Positions 27,753 to 37,200 of a DNA stretch of 64,000 nt are shown here, one piece after another (position 1 is the stretch's first letter; each line of letters opens with the position of its first letter). This DNA comes from Bog-473 sp963788125. GTDB lineage: Bacteria; Actinomycetota; Acidimicrobiia; Acidimicrobiales; RAAP-2. Both the position numbers and the translations under genes were made by a program. A model generated the notes under the pieces. That model did no database searches. It was not told where the DNA came from and saw nothing but the letters and a program-made list of their open reading frames with translations. The stretch spans positions 1,674,001 through 1,738,000 of the forward strand of contig CAWBFN010000002.1 in the NCBI GenBank assembly GCA_963788125.1, in the 5' to 3' direction.

Positions 27753-28679
27753 GTGGGTTCGACAGAGAGCCTCGATGCCAGCGCGATGAGAGAGCCGGGT
27801 TCATTGGCCGCGGTCGCGTTCGTGTTGGGCGGGGGCGGGAATCTCGGGGCGCTGCAGGTTGGCATGATGTACGCCCTCGTCGAGAGCGGCCTCCGGCCGG
27901 GCATGATCGTCGGGACGTCCGTCGGCGCCATCAACGGCGCCTTCCTGGCCAGTCGGTCCGATCTCCCGGGCATCGCCGAGATCGCCCGGTTGTGGGCCTC
28001 CCTGCGCCGCAAGGACGTGCTCGGCATCGACCTCGGCACCCTGGTGGGAGGCTTGCGCAGAAGCCCGCGCCACCTCTTCGACGTATCGTCCATCCGCAAC
28101 ATCCTCGAGTCGTTCCTCGGCTTCAGCCGTCTCGAGGACGCCCCGATCCCACTCGCCGTCGTCGCCACCGATCTCCGCTCGGGCGAGGCGGTCGTTCTCG
28201 ATCGAGGCGACGCCACCACGGCGCTTCTGGCCAGCAGCGCGATTCCCGGGATCTTCCCGCCCGTCGAGGTCGGGGGCCGGCTTCTGGTCGACGGAGCGGC
28301 GGCCGCTGACGTCCCGCTCCGCCAGGCCCTCTCGCTCGGGGCGCGTGACCTGTACGTGTTGCCCACCGCGCCCGCGCAGGTCGTGTCCTGGGTCAACCGG
28401 CTCGGAGAGGAGATGAGCCGGATCGTTGACCGTCCGAGCCGCCGCTGTTCGAGTCACGACCGCTCAGGTCCCGACCGCTCCGCTCCACCGGTCGTGCGGG
28501 TCGTCCCGCCCCCGGCCATGCACGTACCGCTGGCCTACCTGGGCCATTCCCCGAACCTGCTGCGGCTGGGCTACGAGCAGGCGAGAGCGTGGCTCGACGG
28601 ACACCCCACGCCGATGCAGGCGCGCGCCGTAGGGCGCACCGGGCGGCGGGCGATACGTCCTGTCGCCGCCCTCCCGTAG
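27753..28679 (+). CDS. Patatin-like phospholipase
   Basis: A 308-residue patatin-fold hydrolase, expected to release fatty acids from lipids using a Ser-Asp dyad. Motifs: oxyanion hole LGGGGNLGALQVGM (~residue 26), nucleophile elbow GTSVGA (~57-62) and the dyad Asp in LVDGAAAADVP (~180). Arg-rich and Ser/Pro-rich segments near the C-terminus (SRRCSSHDRSGPDRSAPP) look flexible. The frame is open far upstream, but the region before ~27750 is not protein-like. GTG 27753 gives a short N-terminal extension and ATG 27786 is the alternative; neither has a strong ribosome binding site. Confidence 0.85.
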   Translation: MGSTESLDASAMREPGSLAAVAFVLGGGGNLGALQVGMMYALVESGLRPGMIVGTSVGAINGAFLASRSDLPGIAEIARLWASLRRKDVLGIDLGTLVGGLRRSPRHLFDVSSIRNILESFLGFSRLEDAPIPLAVVATDLRSGEAVVLDRGDATTALLASSAIPGIFPPVEVGGRLLVDGAAAADVPLRQALSLGARDLYVLPTAPAQVVSWVNRLGEEMSRIVDRPSRRCSSHDRSGPDRSAPPVVRVVPPPAMHVPLAYLGHSPNLLRLGYEQARAWLDGHPTPMQARAVGRTGRRAIRPVAALP

Positions 28680-28710
28680 TCAGCGACACGAGGAGCAACC
28701 TCCGGCTTCC

Positions 28711-28754
28711 TCGCCGACATCGAACCGCTGACCTGCTATGTCGTACATCGGCGA
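28711..28754. other. Hairpin element with T-loop-like sequence
   Basis: Arms TCGCCGA (28711-28717) and TCGGCGA (28748-28754), with inner GACAT/ATGTC pairing (28716-28720, 28739-28743), flank a loop whose minus strand reads AGGTCAGCGGTTCGATG, like a tRNA variable loop plus T-arm. No acceptor or anticodon arms can be found, so it is not a tRNA gene. It could be a tRNA-derived remnant, an integration scar, or a terminator for the convergent genes on either side. Confidence 0.35.
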
Positions 28755-28799
28755 CACGGAAGGCGGTCCTTTCATTGTCGCAGAATAGCGAGAGTGGGC

Positions 28800-29174
28800 C
28801 TACTCCTTGTTACCGCCCTTGCGCTTCGCCGACTTCCAGTAGGCCTTGGGGTTGACCGTCACGCCACGCATCTCGTACTCGTCGGGGTGGACCCCGAAGG
28901 TCTGCCGGAACCGGCTGATCTTCCGGTAGATCGTTGCCCGGTGGTAGCCGTAGCGCTCCAGTCCTTCGAAGCCGCCGTAAAGGTGCCACAGGACCCAGAA
29001 GCCGAGTAGGTCGGCCAGCCAGTCGCGTGCGACAGAGTCAGCGGCGGGTTGGACGACCGGGAGGAGCACGGGCCTGGCGTTCTTGTTGAGCTTCTTGGCG
29101 TACGCGTTCCAGGCCTGCCGGGCGTTGCCGGCGCCCTCGGGGGACAGCCGGTCCGTGCGGTAGTCGGGGCTCAC
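28800..29174 (-). CDS. Small HTH-like hypothetical protein
   Basis: A 124-residue basic protein with no family I can name with confidence. A helix-turn-helix-like stretch is visible at GGFEGLERYGYHRATIYRKI (about residues 67-86) followed by SRFRQTFGVHPDEYE; the C-terminus is Lys-rich (KSAKRKGGNKE). It may bind DNA. The GTG start at 29174 is the only start in reach of the N-terminal sequence. It lies alone between the patatin and the pilus operon. Confidence 0.6.
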   Translation of the reverse strand: MSPDYRTDRLSPEGAGNARQAWNAYAKKLNKNARPVLLPVVQPAADSVARDWLADLLGFWVLWHLYGGFEGLERYGYHRATIYRKISRFRQTFGVHPDEYEMRGVTVNPKAYWKSAKRKGGNKE

Positions 29175-29403
29175 TCCCGCACCCTAGCGACCGTGCTCGG
29201 TGCCCTGCTGGGATCCCGGCGGCATGCCCACGTGACGCCCACGGGCAGGGTGGACGTGCCTCTCAGCCGTCCCGAACCCCTCCCGGGATCCGGAAACGGA
29301 ATTGGGTTGCTGTTGGGCTTCAGTGGACTGTCCGGAGACTCTTGGTTGCCACGATTGTCGCCATGAACCAGGTGCCTCTCGCCGCGACCGCTGCGGGGTC
29401 GAG
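29175..29403. other. Intergenic region upstream of the pilus operon
   Basis: This 229-base gap lies between the divergent HTH-like gene and pilB and must hold the pilus operon promoter. The only clear structure is a distant perfect inverted repeat, GGATCCCGG (29211-29219) and CCGGGATCC (29283-29291). No convincing -35/-10 pair is visible. Confidence 0.35.
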
Positions 29404-31317
29404 GTGAAACTCAAGCGGAAGGATCGCGGCGACGCTGACGCCGCCGGCTCGAATGATGCTGGCGCCGCGCCGGTCGGCCTGGGCGCTTCGACCGCGCCCG
29501 TGGGTCTGAGCCCGGCTGTCCAGTCAGGGCCCGGCTTCGCTCAAGAAGATGCAATCGGAGACGTGTCGCAGGGACAGGTGTTACTGGCGACTCGGGTGAC
29601 CACGGAGGAAGCAGCCTCCTTCGACCGTGAGGCGGGCAGCGCGGGCAAGCGTCTCGGGGACGTTCTCGTTGCACGCGGCCTCGCCACGCGCGCACAGGTG
29701 GAGCGCGGGGTCGAGATGCAGAGGGAGGGGGGCGGACGACTCGGCGACATTCTCGTGCAGGCCGGCGTCGTCAAGGAGCGGGATCTTGTCGACGCGCTGG
29801 CCGAGTTCCTGGGCATGGTCGTGGCGGACCTCCGGCGCTTCAAGCCGGACGCCGAAGCGCTCGCCCTGGTTCCCGAAGAGTTGGCCCGTCAGCACCTCGT
29901 GGTCCCCATCAGTCTGGACGACGCCGGCTTGCGCGTCGCCGTGGCCGAGCCGAGTGACGAGTTGCGCGCCCTGCTGGCCGAAAAGACCAAGAGCCAAGTG
30001 ATCCTGATGCTGGCTCCGTTGTCCGACATCCGTTGGGCCATTGACGACAACTATCAGGCACTGGGTGGCGTTGCCCAACTGGTGCAGGCATTCGAAGTGG
30101 TGGAAGGGTCGCGGAAGAAGCAGACCGAAGCATCGGCGTCGGACGGGGGCGGTGAGGACGCACCTGTCGTTCAGGTGGTCGACCGCATTCTCACCCAGGC
30201 CATGCGCGACCGCGCCTCGGACGTGCACATCGAGCCCTCGGACAACATCGTACGGGTCCGCTTCCGGATAGACGGCGCCCTCAAGGAGGCGCTTGTGCTC
30301 CCGGCGTCGATCGGCCTCGGTCTGGTGAGCCGCATCAAGATCATGGCGGGCATGAACATCGTCGAGCGTCGTCGACCCCAGGACGGTCAGCTTACGACGA
30401 ACGTCGATGGGAAGGACGTCGACGTTCGAGTCGCCACGACGTCCACCATCTGGGGTGAGAAGTGCGTCATGCGAGTCCTGGACAAGACCCGATCGGTCCT
30501 TCGGCTCGATGACCTCGGCATGCCGGCCGACACCCACAAGACGTACTCGAGGCTCGTCCGCGCTCCGTTCGGCATGGTGCTGTGCGCGGGTCCGACGGGG
30601 AGTGGGAAGACGACGACGCTCTACGCCACGATCAGCGAGGTCAACAACCCCACGCTCAACGTCATGACGATTGAGGATCCGGTCGAGTACGTCTTCCCGA
30701 CCATCAATCAGATACAGACCAACGATCAGGCGGGACTCACCTTCGCCACCGGGCTCAAGTCGATCCTTCGCCAGGACCCCGACGTCATCCTCGTCGGCGA
30801 GATCCGCGATGTCGAGACCGCTCGGGTGGCCGTGCAGTCGGCACTCACCGGGCACTTCGTGGTCTCCTCCCTTCACGCCACCGACGCGGTCTCCGCCTTG
30901 CACCGATTCCTCGACATGGGGATCGAGTCATTCCTGATCGCCTCGTCGGTGCTGGCCATCGTCGGCCAGCGTCTCCTGCGTCGCACCTGCCCCTCCTGCA
31001 AGACGCCCTATGTCCCCACGGACGAGGAGATGGCCTTCTACGAGGACAGCGGTGGGCCGCCCAAGACCGAGTTCTTTCGCGGCGTCGGCTGCAACTTCTG
31101 CAGTGATACCGGATACCAGGATCGCATCGGCGTGTACGAGGTCCTCGAGATGACGCCCGAGATCAGGCGACTCATCGTGGGGTGGGCGACCCAAGAGGAA
31201 CTGCGAAACCTCGCCCAGAAACAGGGAATGCGCACGCTGCGCACCGAGGCGGTCAACCTGGTCGCCCAGGACGTGACGACCGTAGCCGAAGTCATAAGGA
31301 GCCTGTACACACTATGA
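29404..31317 (+). CDS. pilB: Type IV pilus assembly ATPase PilB with MshEN domain
   Basis: A 637-residue hexameric ATPase that powers pilus extension. Residues ~83-135 form a tandem MshEN motif: a 24-residue RLGDVLVARG...Q block, a 5-residue spacer, then a second RLGDILVQAG block. In this family the arrangement binds cyclic di-GMP. The motor has Walker A GPTGSGKTTTLY (~residue 398), the Asp box, Walker B DPDVILVGEIRD (~458) and the His box SSLHATDAV. A Zn-binding tetracysteine (CPSC ... CNFC) completes the PilB/GspE signature. GTG 29404 is chosen because upstream residues are Cys/His-rich nonsense. The stop overlaps the pilC start (ATGA). Confidence 0.93.
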   Translation: MKLKRKDRGDADAAGSNDAGAAPVGLGASTAPVGLSPAVQSGPGFAQEDAIGDVSQGQVLLATRVTTEEAASFDREAGSAGKRLGDVLVARGLATRAQVERGVEMQREGGGRLGDILVQAGVVKERDLVDALAEFLGMVVADLRRFKPDAEALALVPEELARQHLVVPISLDDAGLRVAVAEPSDELRALLAEKTKSQVILMLAPLSDIRWAIDDNYQALGGVAQLVQAFEVVEGSRKKQTEASASDGGGEDAPVVQVVDRILTQAMRDRASDVHIEPSDNIVRVRFRIDGALKEALVLPASIGLGLVSRIKIMAGMNIVERRRPQDGQLTTNVDGKDVDVRVATTSTIWGEKCVMRVLDKTRSVLRLDDLGMPADTHKTYSRLVRAPFGMVLCAGPTGSGKTTTLYATISEVNNPTLNVMTIEDPVEYVFPTINQIQTNDQAGLTFATGLKSILRQDPDVILVGEIRDVETARVAVQSALTGHFVVSSLHATDAVSALHRFLDMGIESFLIASSVLAIVGQRLLRRTCPSCKTPYVPTDEEMAFYEDSGGPPKTEFFRGVGCNFCSDTGYQDRIGVYEVLEMTPEIRRLIVGWATQEELRNLAQKQGMRTLRTEAVNLVAQDVTTVAEVIRSLYTL

Positions 31318-32538
31318 AGAGCAAAAAGGGACTTTCCCGGTTCGCCTACAGCGCGCTCAATGAATCCGGCAATACCGTCTCCGGCGTCGAGATGGCGATG
31401 TCGTCCGGTGCCGCGCACCTCGCTCTCGTCCAACGCGGTTTCCAGCCCCTGGAGGTGCGGGAGAAGAAGAGCCTTTCGTCCGTAGAGGTCACCAAGAAGA
31501 AGGTGTCCCGCAAGGAGGTCATGCACTTCTCCCGCCAGCTCGGCGTGTTCATGAAGGCCGGCATCCCGATCATGGAAGCGCTGGAGGTGATCCAGCTCGA
31601 GACGACCGAGAAGCTCATGAAGAAGGTCCTCAACGAGATGATCGACGACCTCCGCTCGGGCGACACCTTCGCGGCGGCCGCGAAATCACATCCTGAAGCA
31701 TTTCCCACCTTCTATGTGGGCATCCTCGAGTCGGCCGAGCTGACGGGCAATCTCGACACCGTGCTCAACCAGTTGGCCGACTATATAGAGCGCGACGTGG
31801 AGGCTCGCTCGACCTTGACCTCTGCGCTCATCTACCCGGGTGTCGTGGCCTGTATGTCGGTCGGGGTCGTCGTGGTCCTGGCCACGTTCGTGATGCCACG
31901 GTTCGTCGTCTTCTTCAACTCCTTGCATGCCAAGCTGCCCCTCCCCACCCGCATGCTGCTCGAGCGCGTCGGGCTTCGTCTCGCACTACTGGTACGCGAT
32001 ATTGGCCGTGATCATTTCCGTTGTCGTTGGGTTCGTCGCAATGCGGCGATCGGAGAGCGGCAGGGCAATGCTGGACGGGATAATTCTGAAACTGCCTGTT
32101 CTCGGCCTTCTGGTGCAGGCTGCCATCCTCGAGCGAATCTGCCGGGTCCTCTCCTCAATGCTGCGAGCCGGTGTCGACCTCCCCCAGGCCATGTCCGTCA
32201 CCGCTGACGCCTCCAATAACGCCGTCTTCCGCAACGGGCTCAACCAAATCCGAGAGCAGATGATGGAGGGTCAGGGATTGGCGGATCCCTTGGCGGCGAC
32301 GGGCATATTCCCGGGCGCAGCCAAGCAGATGTTCCGGGTCGGCGAGGAGACCGGAACGCTCGACACTCAGCTCGAGACGGCGGCGTCGTACTACCACCGC
32401 GAACTGGAAGTGCGGGTGAAGCATTTCACGAGCCTGTTCGAGCCTGCCGTCATCATCTTCATGGGCGTGGTCGTGGGCTTTGTCGCGGTGGCTCTCATCT
32501 CGGCCATGTACGGCATCTACAGCCAGGTAAAGACGTGA
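31314..32538 (+). CDS. pilC: Pilus platform protein PilC, split by one frameshift
   Basis: An inner-membrane platform protein of the PilC/GspF family that recruits PilB and PilT. The first frame carries KEVMHFSRQLGVFMKAGIPIMEALE and the second GspF motif TFYVGILESAELTGNLDTVL, then loses sense near 31966-31973. The continuation SHYWYAILAVIISVVVGFVA, the second cytoplasmic domain (FRVGEETGTLDTQLE) and the last TM segment lie in the next frame, ending at 32538. Removing one base gives 407 residues, the normal size. The ATG overlaps the pilB stop, and the final stop overlaps the GTG of the next gene. As written, neither half would make a full platform. Confidence 0.9.
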
Positions 32539-34223
32539 AACGAATGTACCGGCGCTTCCGGACCGCCCCGACACCGTGGCGGAGCCTTGCCAACAATGCC
32601 GGAGGTCGAGACGAGGATGGTTTCACCCTCATAGAGCTGGTCATCGTGACCCTGGTTCTTCCTCTCATCATCGGCGCAATTGCTCTGGCGCTCGTATCGA
32701 TCTTCTCCCTGCAGGGCAGCGTGTCCGGGCGTCTGACTGGTTCGGGCGATGCCCAGGTTGTGTCCTCCAACTTCGAAAAGGACGTGCAGAGCGCGGCACT
32801 TGTCAGTGCGCCCCTTCAAGGTTCGAGCTACATTGCGCCGACCAACCCAGCTCCGTGTGCGTCGGCCGCGCAAAGCGGTGACCCCCAGGTCCTCGGATTG
32901 CAGTGGGGCGGCGGCCAGACCGGAGCGATGCAGACCGAGGTCTCCTATGTGGAGGTCCCGGTGGTAAATGGCAGCTCAACCACCTACAAACTGGTCCGCA
33001 ACGTCTGTCAGATCGGGAGCACGATCCCGAACTCCACGTCGGTCGTCTCCTCCAACGTGAGCTCCGGAGAGCAAGCGGCCGTCACGTGTGCCGCGACGCT
33101 CTCGAGCGCACTGACGCAAAGTACCTCCTACAGTTCGCTGAGCGTGAGCCCCCTGCCGGTGGCGGTCACGAGCGGAGACTCGATATCACTGAGTTCGCCC
33201 GGAACCACTCCGACGGTGCCTTCGCAGACATTTACCGCTGCTGCCCCGACGGCGAGTGCGGGGGCGACCACGATCTCGGTAGGTTCGCAGGCTGCCAGTG
33301 CCAATTTCCCGACCGGGTCCCAAGTGGTGGACCAATCTTGGGCGAACACCAACTGCGGTGCGAGCTCGGGATGGATCAGCGCAGTGAGCCTCACCGGGGT
33401 CACCCTCTCTATTAAGGAGCCGGGAGCCAAAACCGCGGACGACTACACCTACTCGCTGGTGGCGCTCCCGGGCGCCAGCTCTCCGGCCAACGCGCAGACG
33501 ACCGTTGCGACACCCAACTCGAGCTGCGGTTTTGCCTCACCGGGGACCGGCACCTATGCCTCATCGCTCTGCTTCGTGGACTTTTCTCCCTACGCGCAGA
33601 CCCCCGTCTCGTGTCCGGGATCGCCCGGGTATCAACAGATTTCTGCGCCCATCGCCAACACCCCGTACACACTGACCTTCTGTCTGAAGGTGTCGGGAGC
33701 GACGGTTGCCCCGCATATCATCCCGACCTACTTCTCGCCTCCCACGAGCGAGGCCTTCTTGGGCAACAACGGGTTCTATACCGGGATTCCAGGCAACCCG
33801 GCGCTCTATCAGAACCAGTCGGGTACAACGACGGTGACGATCATCAACATTCAGGTCTTGGATTCCGAGGGCAACCCCGCGTCGGGTTGGGAGCTGGCGG
33901 CCGGAGATGCCGAATCGACGGACGCCGGCGAATCCCTCATATGGACAGCGGGCTGGTCCGGCTCATCTTCGGTGCCGACGTCCCAGCAAGTTCTGAACCT
34001 GCTTCCAAACAGCTCGACGTCGCAGATCGGCAACGCCTGCGCAGATCCGACGTCTCCTGACGGTTTGACGGGGGTTGGTACCCAGACCGTGGAGTGTGCC
34101 GCATCCATCAGTTCCGACAAGACGGGGACGGTCATGCTGGAGGCCTCGGCGCCGGCGTCCCTCACCGTGACCATGGTCGGGACCGGCCTCCAAGCGATGT
34201 TCTTGGGGCTGTTGCTGCCGTGA
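32535..34223 (+). CDS. Large prepilin-like protein with extracellular domain
   Basis: A 562-residue protein with a type III prepilin leader: a basic 29-residue leader ending in Gly, then FTLIELVIVTLVLPLIIGAI with Glu at mature position 5. The remaining ~500 residues are Ser/Thr/Gly-rich, predicted beta, with several Cys residues (e.g. CSSNFAS-type spacing is absent, but VCQIG, NCGASSG, CFVDFS and CPGSPG are present) that could form disulfides. It is probably a minor pilin carrying a surface domain at the pilus tip. GTG 32535 overlaps the pilC stop; its stop overlaps the next ATG. No known adhesin family is recognised. Confidence 0.8.
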   Translation: MKRMYRRFRTAPTPWRSLANNAGGRDEDGFTLIELVIVTLVLPLIIGAIALALVSIFSLQGSVSGRLTGSGDAQVVSSNFEKDVQSAALVSAPLQGSSYIAPTNPAPCASAAQSGDPQVLGLQWGGGQTGAMQTEVSYVEVPVVNGSSTTYKLVRNVCQIGSTIPNSTSVVSSNVSSGEQAAVTCAATLSSALTQSTSYSSLSVSPLPVAVTSGDSISLSSPGTTPTVPSQTFTAAAPTASAGATTISVGSQAASANFPTGSQVVDQSWANTNCGASSGWISAVSLTGVTLSIKEPGAKTADDYTYSLVALPGASSPANAQTTVATPNSSCGFASPGTGTYASSLCFVDFSPYAQTPVSCPGSPGYQQISAPIANTPYTLTFCLKVSGATVAPHIIPTYFSPPTSEAFLGNNGFYTGIPGNPALYQNQSGTTTVTIINIQVLDSEGNPASGWELAAGDAESTDAGESLIWTAGWSGSSSVPTSQQVLNLLPNSSTSQIGNACADPTSPDGLTGVGTQTVECAASISSDKTGTVMLEASAPASLTVTMVGTGLQAMFLGLLLP

Positions 34224-37200
34224 TGCCGCGCTCGTTTCGCTCATTGGCCGAGAGAATCGCTCATTCGAGCGAACATGACGGCCCGCGCCGCTCCGAAGAC
34301 GGCGACACCCTCATAGAGGTGTTGCTTGCCATCGTCATCCTCGGTCTGGCATCTGTGGCGATCATCACGGCTTTCGCCACGTCGATCTCGAGCTCCGCCG
34401 AGCACCGCAGCCTGGCGACGTTTGACACCGTGCTCAGGAGCGCGTCTCAGGAGGCGATCGCCCAACTGCAGGAGCAGACCAAGTCTGAGTTCGAAACATG
34501 CCCGGGTACCTACAGCGTCAATTTCAGCCTTCCCACCGGCTATAGCGCGGTCATTTCCTCGGTGCAGTACTGGAACGGCACGACGTTCGATTCGACGTGC
34601 AGGGTCGATGTACCCCAGCTGGTCACCATCACCGTCACCTCTCCCACTGGTGCCAGCTACAGCATCAGCGTGGTTGTCAATGGTCCCGCGACCAAGCCGA
34701 TTCCCTCTTCGGGCGCGGCCTACAAGCTGGTCTTCCTCCAGACCCCGACCACCGGAAGCTCAACGGCCGGTCAAGTGTTCCAAAACCAGCCCCAGGTCGC
34801 GATCGAGGACCAAAACGGCATCATCGTGACCAACGATCTTTCCTATCTCACCTTGGCCCTCTCCAATGGGGCTGTTCTCTCGGGCTGCTCCGGCACCGAG
34901 TTCGGGGGAGTGGTCTCCTTTACCGGTTGCAGCACCACGCAAGCGGGCACGTTCACCATCACGGCGACCGACAACTACGGCGCCCTGACGGCTACGAGCG
35001 CCCCCTTCACGGTCGCTCCGAGCCAACCCACGCAACTGGTCTTCAATACCCCTTCGCCCGGCCCGGGCACGGCGGGAAGCCCGATCCCCAATGTGGGCGT
35101 ACAGATTGAGGACGCGTTCGGAAACGTGGTGCCCTCAGCCAGTGGATCGACCACGATGAGCATCCTTTCGGGTAGCCCGCAGTCCACCTTTAGTTCGGGG
35201 ACGACAACTGTTCCCTTGAGCAGCGGCGTATCCACCTTCCCCAACCTTGTTGTCGACACGTCGGGCTCCTACTCGTTGACGGCTACTTCCAGCATCAGCG
35301 GAGTGAGCGGTGTGACCTCCATTCCCTTTACCGTTAATCCGTCGTCGGCGAGCACCTTTACGCTGTCCAGCCCCGGCACCCAGACCGCCGGCACGTCCTT
35401 CAGCGACACCATCACCGCCTATGACGCCTACGGCAACGTGGCCACCGGCTTCACCGGCAGCCAGGCGATCGCCTTCTCGGGCCCGGCGAACGGGCCGAAC
35501 GGGACGGCGCCGACCTACCCGGTCACGGTGAACTTCACCTCGGGTGTCGGCACGGCGTCGGGGATCGTCCTGACCGACGCCCAGAGCACGACCCTCACCG
35601 CCGCCCAGGCCGGCGTCACCGGCACGACGGCGTCCTTCACCGTCAACGCGGGAGCTGCCGCTCAGACGGCCGTCACACCGAGTCCGTCGACGGCGACGGC
35701 CAGCGGCACGACCAACGTCGCGCTCAACTTCCAGCTCGAGGACCAGTACGGCAACCACACCACGAGCAGCGGCACCACCACGCTCGGCTTGACCTCGCCC
35801 TCGGCCACCGACTTCTTCGCCGCCACCAGCGGGGCGAGTGGGGCCGGGATCCTGGGCAACTCGGGGTCCGTCAGCTTCGCAAACGGCGTCGGGACGGCGA
35901 CGTCCTACTACGGCGACGAGGCGGCCGAACCCGACACCATCACCGCCAAGAAGGGCTCGACCACCTGGGGCACGACCTCGGTGAGCGTGATCGGTGGGAC
36001 GGCCACCAAGGCCTTCATCGCTCCGAGCCCCACGTCGGCGTCGGCCAACGGTGCGACCAACGTCGCGCTCGTTGTCCAGCTCGAGGACCAGTTTGGTAAC
36101 GCCACCACCAGCACCGGCACGACCACGCTCACCTTGACCTCGCCTTCGACCACCGACTTCTTCGCCGCCACCAGCGGGGCGAGTGGGGCCGGGATCATGG
36201 GCAACTCGGGCTCAGTGAGCTTCGCCAACGGCGTGGGGACGGCGACGTCCTACTACGGCGACGAGAAGGCCGAGTCCGACACCATCACCGCCAAGAACGG
36301 CTCGAACACCTGGGCGACGACCTCGGTCACCATCACTCCGGCGTCCGTCAGCACCTTTACGCTGTCCAGCCCCGGCACCCAGACCGCCGGCACGTCCTTC
36401 AGCGACACCATCACCGCCTATGACGCCTACGGCAACGTGGCCACCGGCTTCACCGGCAGCCAGGCGATCGCCTTCTCGGGCCCGGCGAACGGGCCGAACG
36501 GGACGGCGCCGACCTACCCGGTCACGGTGAACTTCACCTCGGGTGTCGGCACGGCGTCGGGGATCGTCCTGACCGACGCCCAGAGCACGACCCTCACCGC
36601 CGCCCAGGCCGGCGTCACCGGCACGACGGCGTCCTTCACCGTCAACGCGGGAGCTGCCGCTCAGACGGCCGTCACACCGAGTCCGTCGACGGCGACGGCC
36701 AGCGGCACGACCAACGTCGCGCTCAACTTCCAGCTCGAGGACCAGTACGGCAACCACACCACGAGCAGCGGCACCACCACGCTCGGCTTGACCTCGCCCT
36801 CGGCCACCGACTTCTTCGCCGCCACCAGCGGGGCGAGTGGGGCCGGGATCCTGGGCAACTCGGGGTCCGTCAGCTTCGCAAACGGCGTCGGGACGGCGAC
36901 GTCCTACTACGGCGACGAGAAGGCCGAGTCCGACACCATCACCGCCAAGAACGGCGCTGTCACGTGGGGTACGACCACGGTCACCATCACCCCGGGCGGC
37001 GCGGCCGAAGTGGCCATCACACCGAGCCCGTCGCCGGCCTCGGCCAGCGGCACGACCAACATTGCGCTCAACTTCCAGCTCGAGGACCAGTTCGGTAACG
37101 CCACCACCAGCAGCGGCACCACCACGCTCGCCTTGACCTCGCCCTCGGCCACCGACTTCTTCGCCGCCACCAACGGGGCGAGTGGGGCCGGGATCCTGGG

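Noticed and set aside
28711..28754. tRNA gene
   Set aside because: Only a T-arm-like piece is present; acceptor and anticodon stems are missing.
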